Source: Paenibacillus lacisoli (GTDB lineage Bacteria; Bacillota; Bacilli; Paenibacillales; Paenibacillaceae). Taken from it: DNA of 64,000 bases. The stretch covers positions 62,001 to 126,000 of the forward strand of contig NZ_JAUQTB010000008.1 of the NCBI RefSeq assembly GCF_030580655.1, written 5' to 3'. The position numbers and the translations under genes are program-made. A model generated the notes under the pieces. It did not search any database, was not told the DNA's origin, and worked only from the letters and a program-made list of their open reading frames with translations. Of this stretch, positions 35,813 to 45,414 are shown piece after piece. How positions within the stretch are numbered: position 1 is the first letter of the stretch; every line of letters begins with the position of its first letter.

Positions 35813-37147
35813 ATGAAGACAGGGTATGCTTTTAAAAACTGTAATATCATTTATGGGGAAGCGGAAAAAGGGATAGACCAGGGCCTGACGATGCTGACCG
35901 GCCCGGACGGGTTGATTCAGGAGATCGGGAAGGCAGGCGATGTGGCTGTTCCAAGTTATTACCAGACGATCGATGTCGCGGGAAAATATATCATGCCCGG
36001 TCTCATCAACGCGCACGTGCACCTCTTTGCCGACGGCAAGCCGTTCGCACTGTCTGCAAGCGAAGGGCTGCTGAACTTTGCATTTCATCATATTCTGGAT
36101 ACGTCGCTGGGCAGAAGAATATTAAAGAAAAGAATGAAGAAAAATGCCCTGACCGCCCTGCATGCCGGAGTAACCACGATGCGCAGTGTGGGAGAGTTCT
36201 TTTATAACGATGTGCAGTTGAGGGATGAAATTCAAGCAGGCCAGTTTGTGGGACCGAATCTGCTGGTGTCCGGATACTTTCTCAGTGTCACGGGAGGTCA
36301 TGGTGCACCTTACCTGGCCTTGACCGGGGATTCACCATGGGAAGCGAGAAAGAACGTAAGAATCAATGTGAAGAACGGGGTAGACCTGATCAAAATATGC
36401 GTAACCGGCGGGGTAACGGATGCGAAGATGGTCGGTGAAGCGGGCCGCCTGCAGATGACAGAGGAAGAGGTTGCCGCTGTATGTGATGAAGCGCATAAGA
36501 TCGGTATACGGGTGGCCGCCCATGTGGAAAGTACCGAAGGGGTAAGGATCGCGCTCAGAGGCGGGGTGGATACGATTGAACATGGTGCGGAGATGGATGA
36601 GGAGATCATCCATTTATATAAGAATAATCCTAAAGCGCTTCAGGGGTATACTGCCCTGATCCCGACGCTTCAGGCTGCTTATCCTACGGCACGATTGGAT
36701 GTGAGCCTGACGAAGGCCAGTGCCACCGTCAAAGAAAATTCCCGGCTGGTCTATGACTCTATGCTGAAGGGGCTGCAGCAGGCTGTGGAGCATGGCGTTA
36801 AGATCGGTGTGGGAACGGACGCGGCGATGTCCTATGTCACTCATTATGATCTGTGGCGGGAGCTGGACCATATGATGAGACGGACGAAGCTGAACGCCAG
36901 TCAGGTCATCGAGATGGTGACGAAGGTGAATGCTGAAATCCTGGGAATGGATCATCTGACAGGGAGCATAGAGATTGGCAAATATGCGGATCTGATTGTG
37001 ATGGAGCGCAATCCTCTGGAAGATATCCAGGCTTTGTCTGATGCGGCCATGGTCATGGTCAGAGGGCGGTTGATCACAGCCCCGTCAGTGACCCGGATTC
37101 AGGAAGTGGACGAGCTGCTTGACCGGGTCTGGTCCATCCAGGAGTGA
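35813..37147 (+). CDS. Metal-dependent amidohydrolase
   Basis: 444 aa from ATG 35813, after GGGGGAAGAAGG; open sequence upstream is not conserved-looking. Metal ligands are visible: NAHVHLF (first His pair), a Lys in LIKICVTGG that can be carboxylated, HVES, EHGAEMD and GTDA. This is the imidazolonepropionase/prolidase-like amidohydrolase group, which cleaves cyclic amides or N-acyl dipeptides. The exact substrate is unclear. Regulation by the adjacent TetR protein is likely. Confidence 0.9.
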   Translation: MKTGYAFKNCNIIYGEAEKGIDQGLTMLTGPDGLIQEIGKAGDVAVPSYYQTIDVAGKYIMPGLINAHVHLFADGKPFALSASEGLLNFAFHHILDTSLGRRILKKRMKKNALTALHAGVTTMRSVGEFFYNDVQLRDEIQAGQFVGPNLLVSGYFLSVTGGHGAPYLALTGDSPWEARKNVRINVKNGVDLIKICVTGGVTDAKMVGEAGRLQMTEEEVAAVCDEAHKIGIRVAAHVESTEGVRIALRGGVDTIEHGAEMDEEIIHLYKNNPKALQGYTALIPTLQAAYPTARLDVSLTKASATVKENSRLVYDSMLKGLQQAVEHGVKIGVGTDAAMSYVTHYDLWRELDHMMRRTKLNASQVIEMVTKVNAEILGMDHLTGSIEIGKYADLIVMERNPLEDIQALSDAAMVMVRGRLITAPSVTRIQEVDELLDRVWSIQE

Positions 37148-37212
37148 ATAAGGGTAAACGTACGTGACGCCAGACTTGTGAATGCCGGAGTCGAATAGAG
37201 AGAACATAGATA

Positions 37213-37261
37213 AAGCCGGACAAGGTGCAGGAAAACATCCTGATCTTTGCCCGGCTTTTTT
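37213..37261 (+). terminator. Terminator after the amidohydrolase gene
   Basis: AAGCCGG pairs with CCGGCTT, with an inner CAGG/CCTG stem and a T run. Confidence 0.85.
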
Positions 37262-37293
37262 GTCATGAACCGACATCTGCAGCCCCTCCGGTA

Positions 37294-37302
37294 TGCTATA
37301 AT
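37294..37302 (+). promoter_or_regulatory. Extended -10 promoter of the second two-component operon
   Basis: TGCTATAAT (37294-37302) is an extended -10. An inverted repeat, ATGATA / TATCAT with a 4-bp gap (37309-37324), lies just downstream and could bind a regulator. Confidence 0.6.
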
Positions 37303-37363
37303 ACCGCCATGATAACGCTATCATTGGTTGAAAGACATCCGCCCGGAAGGTGAGAAGCTGATC

Positions 37364-39115
37364 ATGAACCTTATGCCGCCGCATCGCCCGCTGCCTGCCA
37401 AATCCCTCAAACGTTCGCTGGTCATCTATTTGATGATCGGCAGTCTCCTGCCGCTCGCTATTATCGTAGTCATTACTTACTACACGATCTATTCCATTCT
37501 CGAGAACAAGATCCAGGACGGCATCAGTGCCAGTCTCAAGCAGGAGGCCGCTGCGCTGGAGAATACCATTAATAATCTGGATTTCGCCTCCAAGCAGTTT
37601 GCGCTGGATGGACAGATCGTGGGGGAGGTATCGGCATTCCTGGAAGAGGGTCAGGTATCCCGCAAGCTGAGCATCATGTCGGATATTAACAACAAGATTA
37701 CACTCGTTAATTTTACGAATCCATACCTCGGCATTACCGCTTATATTATCCCTGAAGCCGCAGACCCGGTGCTGTTCACGAATTTCAACATCGGGACCGA
37801 CTTCAGTATGGAAGGCCTGCCCACCCTGATGAGCTACAATGGAGCGTCTTATTACGGTCCGCACCGGACGAAATACCGCCAAAGCGAGAATATGGTATTT
37901 TCCTCACTCCGTGCCGTACAAACCTCAGGCCAGCAGCATGTGTATATCTATCTCGAATCCAACTACAATCTATTCCGCAAAATCTTGAATCCGCAGTCTT
38001 ACGGGATGGCTGTCTCCCATTTGCTCGCTAATGAGGCGGGCCAGGTTACTTTTGTCGAGAATCCGGATACGCCGGCCGATGTCGCCAATATGCAATGGGA
38101 AGACGCATCCCGTATGTATGCGGACTACAAGGGGTATATGCTGTTCCGCTACCAGAGTGTGCAGGGGTGGCAGCTAATGGCAACCGTCCGCAAAGCAGAC
38201 TTCAACAGTGAGATCTATACCTGGTTTGTACGCAGCGCCTGTCTGGCCCTGGCTACGCTGCTGTTCGCCATTCTGCTCGGGCGGTCCATCTGGAGGCAGG
38301 TGTACCGGCCGCTGCGGCAGGTGAATCACCAGATTGTGCAGATGGCGGAGAACCGCGAGGCACCCGTATCCTATACGAATGTGCAGGAATTTGATTCACT
38401 GCTCGGCAGCTTCGAAGATATGAAGGATCGGATTAACGAGCTGTTTGCCGCTGCAGAGCAGAATGAGAAGCACCGGAGCCAGCTGGAGATTGAAAAGCTG
38501 CTCAGCCAGATTAATCCGCATTTTCTGCATAATACCCTGAATACGGTACAATGGCTCGCCCGGATGAACGGCCAGAAAGAGATTGACAGGCTGGTTACGC
38601 TGCTCGTCAAGGTGCTGCATTACAATCTGGGCAAGCAGAGCATTATCGTCACTGTCGGAGAGGAGATTGAAGCGCTGCGGAATTATATGGAGCTGCAGCG
38701 GATTCGTTACGACCATGAATTTGAATTTGACGTGGAGTTCAGTGATGATGTGCTGGATGCGGCGATCCCCCGTTTTCTGCTGCAGCCGCTGGTGGAGAAT
38801 GCCATCTACCACGGAAGCAGTGAAAGTACAGGCCGGGTTGGCATTACGATATCATCATCCCCGGATCATAAGGATATCATCGTGCTGGAGGTCAGGGATA
38901 ACGGCGCCGGCATTGAGCCGCAGGCGGCCGCCCGGCTGCTGGAGGATGACCCGTTGTCCGAGCGGCGCGGTCTGGGCATCGGTCTCTCGTATGTGAACAG
39001 GCTGCTGCTGCGGTTCTACGGGAATGCGGCCAAGCTTGACATCGAGAGCAGCCCGGGTGCCGGTACGCGTGTAGTTATTCAAATACCGAGGAAAACGAAG
39101 GAGGAGCTGCTATGA
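37364..39115 (+). CDS. YesM-type sensor histidine kinase
   Basis: 583 aa from ATG 37364 with GAAGGTGAG upstream; TTG 37328 is in frame but has a weaker ribosome site. Membrane helix LVIYLMIGSLLPLAIIVVITYYT is followed by an extracellular dCache-like sensor, a second helix (ACLALATLLFAILLG), HAMP, the histidine box SQINPHFLHN and an HATPase_c domain with NAIYHG and DNGAGI. It shares a 4-nt overlap with the next regulator, which it should phosphorylate. The importer downstream is its likely target. Confidence 0.93.
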   Translation: MNLMPPHRPLPAKSLKRSLVIYLMIGSLLPLAIIVVITYYTIYSILENKIQDGISASLKQEAAALENTINNLDFASKQFALDGQIVGEVSAFLEEGQVSRKLSIMSDINNKITLVNFTNPYLGITAYIIPEAADPVLFTNFNIGTDFSMEGLPTLMSYNGASYYGPHRTKYRQSENMVFSSLRAVQTSGQQHVYIYLESNYNLFRKILNPQSYGMAVSHLLANEAGQVTFVENPDTPADVANMQWEDASRMYADYKGYMLFRYQSVQGWQLMATVRKADFNSEIYTWFVRSACLALATLLFAILLGRSIWRQVYRPLRQVNHQIVQMAENREAPVSYTNVQEFDSLLGSFEDMKDRINELFAAAEQNEKHRSQLEIEKLLSQINPHFLHNTLNTVQWLARMNGQKEIDRLVTLLVKVLHYNLGKQSIIVTVGEEIEALRNYMELQRIRYDHEFEFDVEFSDDVLDAAIPRFLLQPLVENAIYHGSSESTGRVGITISSSPDHKDIIVLEVRDNGAGIEPQAAARLLEDDPLSERRGLGIGLSYVNRLLLRFYGNAAKLDIESSPGAGTRVVIQIPRKTKEELL

Positions 39116-40596
39116 CGATTAAGGCCATCGTTGTGGATGATGAGAAGCTGGTGCGAAAAGGTTTTATCTCGCTGATCGATTGGGCTTCGTATGGGATCGA
39201 GATCGCCGGTGAGGCTGCAGACGGCCCATCTGCACTGTCGCTGCTGGGGAACCGGGAGGCGGATCTGATCTTTACCGACATTACGATGCCCGGCATGTCC
39301 GGCTTCGACCTGATCAGGCAGGCGCGGACCCGGTTTCCTCATATTCATTCGGTCGTTCTCACCTGCCATCATGAGTTTGATTATGTGCAGGAAGCGCTGC
39401 GGCTTGGAGCTATTGATTATATTGTAAAAACGCTGCTGGAGATGGACAGCGTTGACGAGGTGATGAATCGGATTGTGGAACGGATTCGGTATGAAGGCAG
39501 CAACCGTGCGCTGACCTCCATGCCGCGCAGCGGCCAGGAGCGTCTGCCGGACCGCATGCTGGCGCTGGTTCCCGCTGGCGGATACGGCCAGCGGGCCGGA
39601 CTGTATACGGCAGAGCAGTCACTGCCGGGATTGACACGGCTGCAGCACCAGCAGCCGATAGAGCTGGAGGGCGGACTGCGGATCGTCCCGTTAATGCCTT
39701 CGGTCACCCTGCAGCAGCTGCGGGGTGACCTTAGAGGGGCCCATGCCGGTCGCTGGCTGGCTGCGTTTGTGACAGGACTTGAAGACAGACCGGCGGCCGG
39801 GGTGAAGAAGCTGCTGGCTGAGCGGCTTCTACAGCATTTATTCTATACGCTGCCGGGTGCAGATGATGTGATGATGGTTACTCCTATCGATCTCGCTGCT
39901 GTGAATCCGGCTGGAATAAACCCGGCTGAACAGACGGAATCCGCAGAATACGAGTTTACCCCGGGCCCGGGGCAGAATCAGGCGGATGAAGCATTCGCCG
40001 GCTGGGCGGAATTGAAGTGGGCACTGTATGAACGGGACTGGGAGGCTTTTGTCCAGCGAATAACACAGCTGCGGCCGGATAGAGGGCAGATTCAGTGCTT
40101 TGCATCCTCTTTGCTCGACGAATGGGAAGGGATGCTGGACAGCCCGCACGACACGGCGCGCCTGGCAGCAGATATGGGGCATATGATCGTCTGGAACGAC
40201 TGGAAAATCTGGTTCCGGCGGTGGGCCGATCTGCTGCAGCGGCGGATGATCAAGCTGTCCCTGTCGAGGGAGGTGCTGTTGGGCTTGGCTCGTGCGATCC
40301 GGTATATGCGTGCGCATGCCGGGGAGAAAATCAATCAGGCGGATGTAGCTGCCCACATTCATATGAGCCGAAGTTATTTCAGCCAGTGCTTCGCAAGGCT
40401 CACCGGGCAGCCCTTCGGCGAAGCGCTGCGGGAGCTGCGGATCGAACGGGCCAAACGGCTGCTGCTCCATTCGGAGGCCCCTGTCTATGAGATTGCGTTC
40501 TCCGCCGGCTTTGAGGATGATAAATATTTCAGCCGGGTCTTCCGTGAGCGGGTGGGGATGCTGCCAACCGAATTTCGTGCACAGGGTAGAAAGTGA
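39112..40596 (+). CDS. YesN-type response regulator with AraC helix-turn-helix
   Basis: 494 aa, ATG in the kinase stop (ATGA). Receiver: VDDEK, phospho-acceptor Asp in IFTDITMPGMSG (about 55), Lys in YIVKTL (about 105). The C-terminal AraC pair includes MSRSYFSQCFARLTGQPFGEAL and DKYFSRVFRERVGMLPTEFRA. The protein between is long and helical, as in YesN. It probably switches on the importer genes that follow on the same strand. Confidence 0.93.
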   Translation: MTIKAIVVDDEKLVRKGFISLIDWASYGIEIAGEAADGPSALSLLGNREADLIFTDITMPGMSGFDLIRQARTRFPHIHSVVLTCHHEFDYVQEALRLGAIDYIVKTLLEMDSVDEVMNRIVERIRYEGSNRALTSMPRSGQERLPDRMLALVPAGGYGQRAGLYTAEQSLPGLTRLQHQQPIELEGGLRIVPLMPSVTLQQLRGDLRGAHAGRWLAAFVTGLEDRPAAGVKKLLAERLLQHLFYTLPGADDVMMVTPIDLAAVNPAGINPAEQTESAEYEFTPGPGQNQADEAFAGWAELKWALYERDWEAFVQRITQLRPDRGQIQCFASSLLDEWEGMLDSPHDTARLAADMGHMIVWNDWKIWFRRWADLLQRRMIKLSLSREVLLGLARAIRYMRAHAGEKINQADVAAHIHMSRSYFSQCFARLTGQPFGEALRELRIERAKRLLLHSEAPVYEIAFSAGFEDDKYFSRVFRERVGMLPTEFRAQGRK

Positions 40597-40622
40597 TGTG
40601 ATCGGGGGATGAATTTCGTTTA

Positions 40623-40706
40623 CGGACAGCAGACACGGGTATGGAAATTGACGCCGGATTTCACACCCGGACAGCAGTTTTCACCGATAAAATGAAAGCG
40701 TAACCA
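40623..40706 (+). promoter_or_regulatory. Direct repeats and cre-like site before the second importer operon
   Basis: CGGACAGCAG occurs at 40623-40632 and again at 40668-40677, 45 bp apart, about four helical turns. A cre-like TGAAAGCGTAACCA (40693-40706, two mismatches to consensus) follows. No clear -10/-35 pair is seen. Confidence 0.4.
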
Positions 40707-40737
40707 AAATTCGAAAAAGCAGAAACGGGGGAACGGC

Positions 40738-42429
40738 ATGAAGAGAACGAAACTGCTTACAGCTTCGCTGGTATTGGCCTTTGCACTCGGGGCATGCAGC
40801 AGCGGCAGCACAGGTGAATCAGGCAGCACGGATTCGTCCGGGAAGACAGACAGCGGGAAATCCGCGAACCTGACAAGCGACGATTTGGCCTACGGTAAAT
40901 ATAAGGAACCGGTCACGCTGAACATCGGCTTCAAAATTCCCGACGACAAGCTGAAAGACGGCGACACGAATGACAACAATATTGCATCCCGCTATTTCGA
41001 GAGCATTACGAATATTAAGGTCGTCCATTCCTGGGAAGCGAAGGGGGATGACGCCTTCAAGCAGAAGGTCAATTTGGCCATTGCCAGCGATGATCTGCCG
41101 GATGCCGTCGTGGTCGACCGCAACCAGCTCCGCAAGCTGATCGACAATGATATGCTGGAGGATCTCACGGGTGCACTGGATCAGTACGGCTCCAAGCTGG
41201 TCAAAGACATTTATAACTCGACAGACGGCAGGGCACTCGCCGACGCAACCTACGATGGCAAGCTGTACGGCCTGCCGAATGTGGCCATCGAAGCAGATGC
41301 ACCGTCCCTGCTGTGGGTGCGCCAGGACTGGCTCGACAAGCTCAAGCTGCCGGCACCGAAGACCATTGACGACGTAGAGGCTATTGCGCAAGCATTCGCG
41401 ACACAGGACCCGGACGGCAACGGTAAGAATGATACGGTCGGACTCACCGGTGACAAGCAGGTCGTCTACGGCCAGAAGCCGAACCCGAACGGTTTTGACT
41501 CCATCTTCAGTGCGTACCATGCGTTCCCGAAGAACTGGATCAAGGATGCGGACGGTAATGTGATCTATGGATCAATTACGCCGGAGAATAAGGAAGCGCT
41601 CACCAAGCTGGCCGACTGGTATAAGCGCGGCCTGATCGACAAGCAGTTCGCCCTCTACAAGGAGACCCAGGAGCCGATTGTGGCGAACAAGACAGGATTG
41701 TTCTTCGGTCCGTGGTGGATGCCGTATTGGCCGCTTGCGGATTCGGTCACGAATGACACCAAAGCCGAATGGCACGCTTACCCGGCCCCGGCTGATGCTT
41801 CCGGCAAATTCGTTACTCACATGGCGCCGGTCACCGACCGCTATATCGTGGTCCGCAAAGGGTATGAGCACCCGGAAGCGGCCGTCAAGATGCTGAATGT
41901 ATTCACCCGTTATGAGCGCAGACAGGATACCAGCGAGGAAGCGAAGAAGCTGGACAATTACGCGGCCGAAACCGGTGTTCATATCCGGAACTTCTATCCG
42001 TTCGATCTGCTGCTTGATTACGCCGATGCAGTGGTGAAGCGCTACAATGACGTGCAGCAGGCCCTGAAGGGCAGCGTAGACCCGAACACTTTTGATCCGG
42101 ATACGAAGCTGGTTTATGACTTCACTGTCCTCGATAACGAGAATCCAAAGAAGAATATGGATGCCTGGAAGCCGGCCAATGCTTACGCCTTCGGCGGTAA
42201 GGTGCTGGCAGAGACGGATATGGAGAAGGTGTACAGCGTCTTTTACGGCATGACCCGCACGATGGAGACCAAATGGGCAACGCTGGAGAAGCTGGAGAAT
42301 GAGACGTTCCTGAAGATTATCGTCGGTGATCTGCCTATCAGTGCCTTCGACGACTTTGTGACCAAGTGGAAGCAGCTCGGCGGCGAACAGATTACCAAAG
42401 AAGTTGCAGAGATTGCAAATAAAGAGTAA
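40738..42429 (+). CDS. Extracellular sugar-binding lipoprotein
   Basis: 563 aa, GGGGG before ATG. Signal peptide with lipobox ALGAC (Cys about 20), then a Ser/Gly-rich tether. The family motif DPDGNGKNDTVG is present (about 222-233). LplA-like solute-binding fold; it would bind a carbohydrate or related compound at the cell surface. It heads a three-gene importer with the two permeases. No enzyme genes are in this operon, so the substrate cannot be guessed. Confidence 0.92.
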   Translation: MKRTKLLTASLVLAFALGACSSGSTGESGSTDSSGKTDSGKSANLTSDDLAYGKYKEPVTLNIGFKIPDDKLKDGDTNDNNIASRYFESITNIKVVHSWEAKGDDAFKQKVNLAIASDDLPDAVVVDRNQLRKLIDNDMLEDLTGALDQYGSKLVKDIYNSTDGRALADATYDGKLYGLPNVAIEADAPSLLWVRQDWLDKLKLPAPKTIDDVEAIAQAFATQDPDGNGKNDTVGLTGDKQVVYGQKPNPNGFDSIFSAYHAFPKNWIKDADGNVIYGSITPENKEALTKLADWYKRGLIDKQFALYKETQEPIVANKTGLFFGPWWMPYWPLADSVTNDTKAEWHAYPAPADASGKFVTHMAPVTDRYIVVRKGYEHPEAAVKMLNVFTRYERRQDTSEEAKKLDNYAAETGVHIRNFYPFDLLLDYADAVVKRYNDVQQALKGSVDPNTFDPDTKLVYDFTVLDNENPKKNMDAWKPANAYAFGGKVLAETDMEKVYSVFYGMTRTMETKWATLEKLENETFLKIIVGDLPISAFDDFVTKWKQLGGEQITKEVAEIANKE

Positions 42430-43332
42430 GTGGTGAAGCCAATGCGATCGAGAAAACATGCATTTCATTATCATCTGATGGTGCTTCCCGGGATCGTGTT
42501 CCTGGTCCTGTTCAGTATCGTTCCGATCTATTACGCAGCCATGGCCTTCCAGAACTTCAAGCCGGCCCGCGGCATTACAGGCTCTGAATGGATCGGACTT
42601 GAGAACTTCACGTACATGTTCCAGCTGCCGGACAGCCGGCAGATCTTCTTCAACACCATCTATCTGGCCGTGCTCAAAATTCTCGCCAACCTGATCGTCC
42701 CGCTTATTTTTGCCCTGCTGCTCAATGAACTGCGACAGCGGTTCCTGCGCAAAAGTATTCAGACAATTGTGTACCTGCCGCATTTTCTGTCATGGGTGCT
42801 GCTGGCTACCATTTTCTTTGATGTCTTCTCGCTGGACGGTATTGTGAACCAGTTCCTGGGATTGTTCGGTGTCGATCCGGTGCTGTTCTATGCGAGCAAT
42901 ACCTGGTTCCCGGCGATCATTGTCTCCACGGATGTGTGGAAGGAATTCGGGTTCAACGCCATTATCTATCTGGCCGCGCTTACAGGCATTAACCCTGTAT
43001 TGTACGAGGCTGCCAGTATTGACGGCGCAAGCCGGTTCCGTCAGCTGTGGCATATTACGCTGCCCGGCGTCATGACGACGGTTGTCCTGCTGGCTACGCT
43101 GGCGCTGGGGAATGTGATGAATGCGAACTTTGACCAGATTTTCAATATGTACAATCCACTGGTCTACGAGTCGTCGGACATTATTGATACGTATGTGTAC
43201 CGGGTCGGACTAAATGATCTGCAGTACAGTCTGGCGACAGCGGTCGGTTTGTTAAAGTCAGTCGTGAGCTTTATCCTGGTCGTGATCTCGTATGTGCTGG
43301 CCAGCCGTTTTGCCAATTACCGCATCTTCTGA
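42430..43332 (+). CDS. LplB-type sugar ABC transporter permease
   Basis: 300 aa. The start is unsure: GTG 42430 directly follows the lipoprotein stop, and GTG 42433 or ATG 42442 are also possible. Membrane helix MVLPGIVFLVLFSIVPIYYAAMAF, and EAA loop YEAASIDGASRFRQL (about 195). It is the first half of the channel; the ATPase is probably a shared one elsewhere. Confidence 0.92.
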   Translation: MVKPMRSRKHAFHYHLMVLPGIVFLVLFSIVPIYYAAMAFQNFKPARGITGSEWIGLENFTYMFQLPDSRQIFFNTIYLAVLKILANLIVPLIFALLLNELRQRFLRKSIQTIVYLPHFLSWVLLATIFFDVFSLDGIVNQFLGLFGVDPVLFYASNTWFPAIIVSTDVWKEFGFNAIIYLAALTGINPVLYEAASIDGASRFRQLWHITLPGVMTTVVLLATLALGNVMNANFDQIFNMYNPLVYESSDIIDTYVYRVGLNDLQYSLATAVGLLKSVVSFILVVISYVLASRFANYRIF

Positions 43333-43350
43333 CGAATGGAGTGAACGCTT

Positions 43351-44244
43351 ATGGTGGGAAGGAACAGTCTGCGCAACCGGATCATCGACGGATCCATCCT
43401 GGCGGTGCTGCTCCTGATCACACTGGCCTGCCTGATCCCGCTGATTCATACCGTTGCCGTCTCCTTCAGTGATAAGACGGCAGCGGATGCGGGGCAGGTG
43501 CTGCTGACCCCGATCAAGACGACCACCGCCAGCTATGAGAAAGTGCTGGAAGACACCCAATTCTTCAAGGCATTCTGGATCTCCGTCAAGCGGGTGCTGC
43601 TGGGCGGACTGCTGAATTTTGTCCTCACGATTATGATGGCATATGGCCTGTCGAGAGACCCGAAGCAGTTCCGGATGCGCAATGTGTATATGTGGTTCCT
43701 GGTCTTCACGATGCTCTTCAGCGGAGGCATTGTACCATGGTTTATGACGATCAAGGCGTACGGCCTGCTTGATTCCATCTGGGCACTTGTGCTGCCGCAT
43801 GCTGTTCAGGTATTTAACGTAATTCTGCTGATGAACTTTTTCCGTAATCTGCCCAAAGAGCTGAATGAAGCGGCTGAGATCGACGGTGCGGGTCCCTGGT
43901 ATATTATGATCCGGCTGTTCGTGCCGCTGTCGCTGCCGGCGATTGCTACCGTTACGCTGTTCAGCATCGTGTTCCATTGGAACTCCTTCTTCGACGGGCT
44001 GATCCTCATGAACAAGCAGGAGCATTATCCGCTGCAGACTTATATCCAGACTCTTGTGGCCCAGCTCAGCGCCCAGGCGATGACCTCGATGTCACCCGAG
44101 CAGCTGGCGCAGGCGATGGCCGTATCGAACCGGACGTTTAATGCAGCCAAGATTATCATTTCCATGATTCCGATCCTGCTCATTTATCCGTTTATCCAGC
44201 GCTTCTTTATTCACGGGATTACGCTCGGTTCGGTGAAGGAATAG
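43351..44244 (+). CDS. YtcP-type sugar ABC transporter permease
   Basis: 297 aa, GGAGTG before ATG. MalG-like, with membrane helix GSILAVLLLITLACLIPLIHTVAVSF and EAA loop NEAAEIDGAGPWYIMI (about 172). The end TLGSVKE is typical of the family. It pairs with the gene before it; a hairpin at 44276 follows. Confidence 0.92.
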   Translation: MVGRNSLRNRIIDGSILAVLLLITLACLIPLIHTVAVSFSDKTAADAGQVLLTPIKTTTASYEKVLEDTQFFKAFWISVKRVLLGGLLNFVLTIMMAYGLSRDPKQFRMRNVYMWFLVFTMLFSGGIVPWFMTIKAYGLLDSIWALVLPHAVQVFNVILLMNFFRNLPKELNEAAEIDGAGPWYIMIRLFVPLSLPAIATVTLFSIVFHWNSFFDGLILMNKQEHYPLQTYIQTLVAQLSAQAMTSMSPEQLAQAMAVSNRTFNAAKIIISMIPILLIYPFIQRFFIHGITLGSVKE

Positions 44245-44275
44245 GTTAGTTAGCAGCATGTGTTAAGTATGATCC

Positions 44276-44307
44276 AAAGCAGTTCTTTCCTTGGAAAGAG
44301 CTGCTTT
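44276..44307 (+). terminator. Hairpin after the second importer operon
   Basis: A 15-bp stem with a 2-nt loop and one wobble pair (AAAGCAGTTCTTTCC and its complement). There is no real T run, so it may be an attenuator or mRNA 3' stabiliser rather than a strong terminator. Confidence 0.6.
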
Positions 44308-44342
44308 CCTATGTTAACGTCAATGAGAAAGGGGAGATACCT

Positions 44343-44654
44343 ATGAATGAGCTTCATAGACTAAGGGAATCATGGGTTCCCTTAGGAGATCCGGCGGCCA
44401 AACGCTTTAATGAGCAGCTCAGACTTGAGCTGACGGACAGCCATCCTTTGTGTACTTTAACATTGTGTGCCGCTGCACGGAGCGAAGCGAGTGATGATGT
44501 GTTATACCGGAATCTATTCAATCAGGAATGGGTGCTTGTTCATCTGACATGGGCCCAAACAGCAAATGCGGATTATCCCAAGTACCGAACTTTTAATACG
44601 ATTGAAGAATTTATAACATATGCCGAGGCGCATCAGCTCTTCAATGAAGAATAA
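44343..44654 (+). CDS. Small unknown protein
   Basis: 103 aa, AAAGGGGAG before ATG. A soluble, slightly acidic protein with LRESWVPLGDPAAKRFNEQLRLELT, then NQEWVLVHLTWAQTANADYPKYRTF and a helical end EEFITYAEAHQLFNEE. The WVLVHLTW segment suggests an immunity- or SMI1-like fold, but this is a guess. No family is recognised. It stands alone between the importer and the aegerolysin gene. Confidence 0.7.
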   Translation: MNELHRLRESWVPLGDPAAKRFNEQLRLELTDSHPLCTLTLCAAARSEASDDVLYRNLFNQEWVLVHLTWAQTANADYPKYRTFNTIEEFITYAEAHQLFNEE

Positions 44655-44810
44655 ATAAGTCAATTCCAGAGCATCGATGTTCGGATTGGATGCCTTCTAC
44701 AGGGTTAGTCTAGAACGCTTCAGCTTAAGCGAGTGACTCCAAGTTCCGATAAAAGAGATAGCTGGCACGGCAATAGCTACACAACGTGCAGCTATAAGGA
44801 GCGATGGAGA

Positions 44811-45266
44811 ATGGCAGACACATTATGGGTAGAGCTTATTATTGAAAACTATAATTCGGACGTAATGATCAAAAATATAGAACTGGAATGGGGGCGATTG
44901 TATCCATTTGGTCATCGTGACCAGGAGTTGAGTAAGGATCAAGTGGAGGGAAAAGTCATCAAGGCTGGCGAAAATTACTGGTTCTGTGCTTGTGGACGAA
45001 GCTGGTCCCTGTCAGGGACAGAGGGAAGCTTTCAATTGTTCGATGCACAGAGCGGGGAGTATTTGGGAAAATATTCATGGGATATTCCCATGGGAGAGAC
45101 CCTGAATAAGTCGGAGTGGGCGAAGAGCGGCAACACGAATTACCGTTTTGACTTCTGGGCCGGGAATCGGAACTATTATGGGGACAAACAGGAGTGGGGC
45201 AGGCAGATCGGCAGAGCACATATACGGCTGTGGGATGCAAGCAAACCTCCCTATAGAAGATGGTGA
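44811..45266 (+). CDS. Aegerolysin-family protein
   Basis: 151 aa from ATG 44811 after AAGGAG; earlier in-frame ATG 44733 would add an unrelated extension. The whole chain fits the aegerolysin beta-sandwich: TLWVELIIENYNSDVMIKNIE, VEGKVIKAGENYWFCACGRS, GTEGSFQLFD, YSWDIPMGE. The ACGRS segment and GTEGSF are hallmarks. No signal peptide, as in most of the family. Aegerolysins bind membrane lipids and often act with a MACPF pore-forming partner; none is beside it here. Possible targets are insect or other eukaryotic membranes. Confidence 0.88.
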   Translation: MADTLWVELIIENYNSDVMIKNIELEWGRLYPFGHRDQELSKDQVEGKVIKAGENYWFCACGRSWSLSGTEGSFQLFDAQSGEYLGKYSWDIPMGETLNKSEWAKSGNTNYRFDFWAGNRNYYGDKQEWGRQIGRAHIRLWDASKPPYRRW

Positions 45267-45414
45267 TAGTAGGAACAGCAATGAATAGCGGCTTTGTTTT
45301 AGAAGCTGAATGAAGAAGCAAGGGATGGGAAACAGAATACGGCCGCCGGCTGTATTAATGGCTCCCCCCTTTTTTGATACTGGGATTTATTCATCTTAAG
45401 TAAGGAGGAAGAGC

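Noticed and set aside
41572..42783. Minus-strand 403-codon open frame over the second lipoprotein
   Set aside because: Shadow of high-GC coding sequence with no family resemblance.
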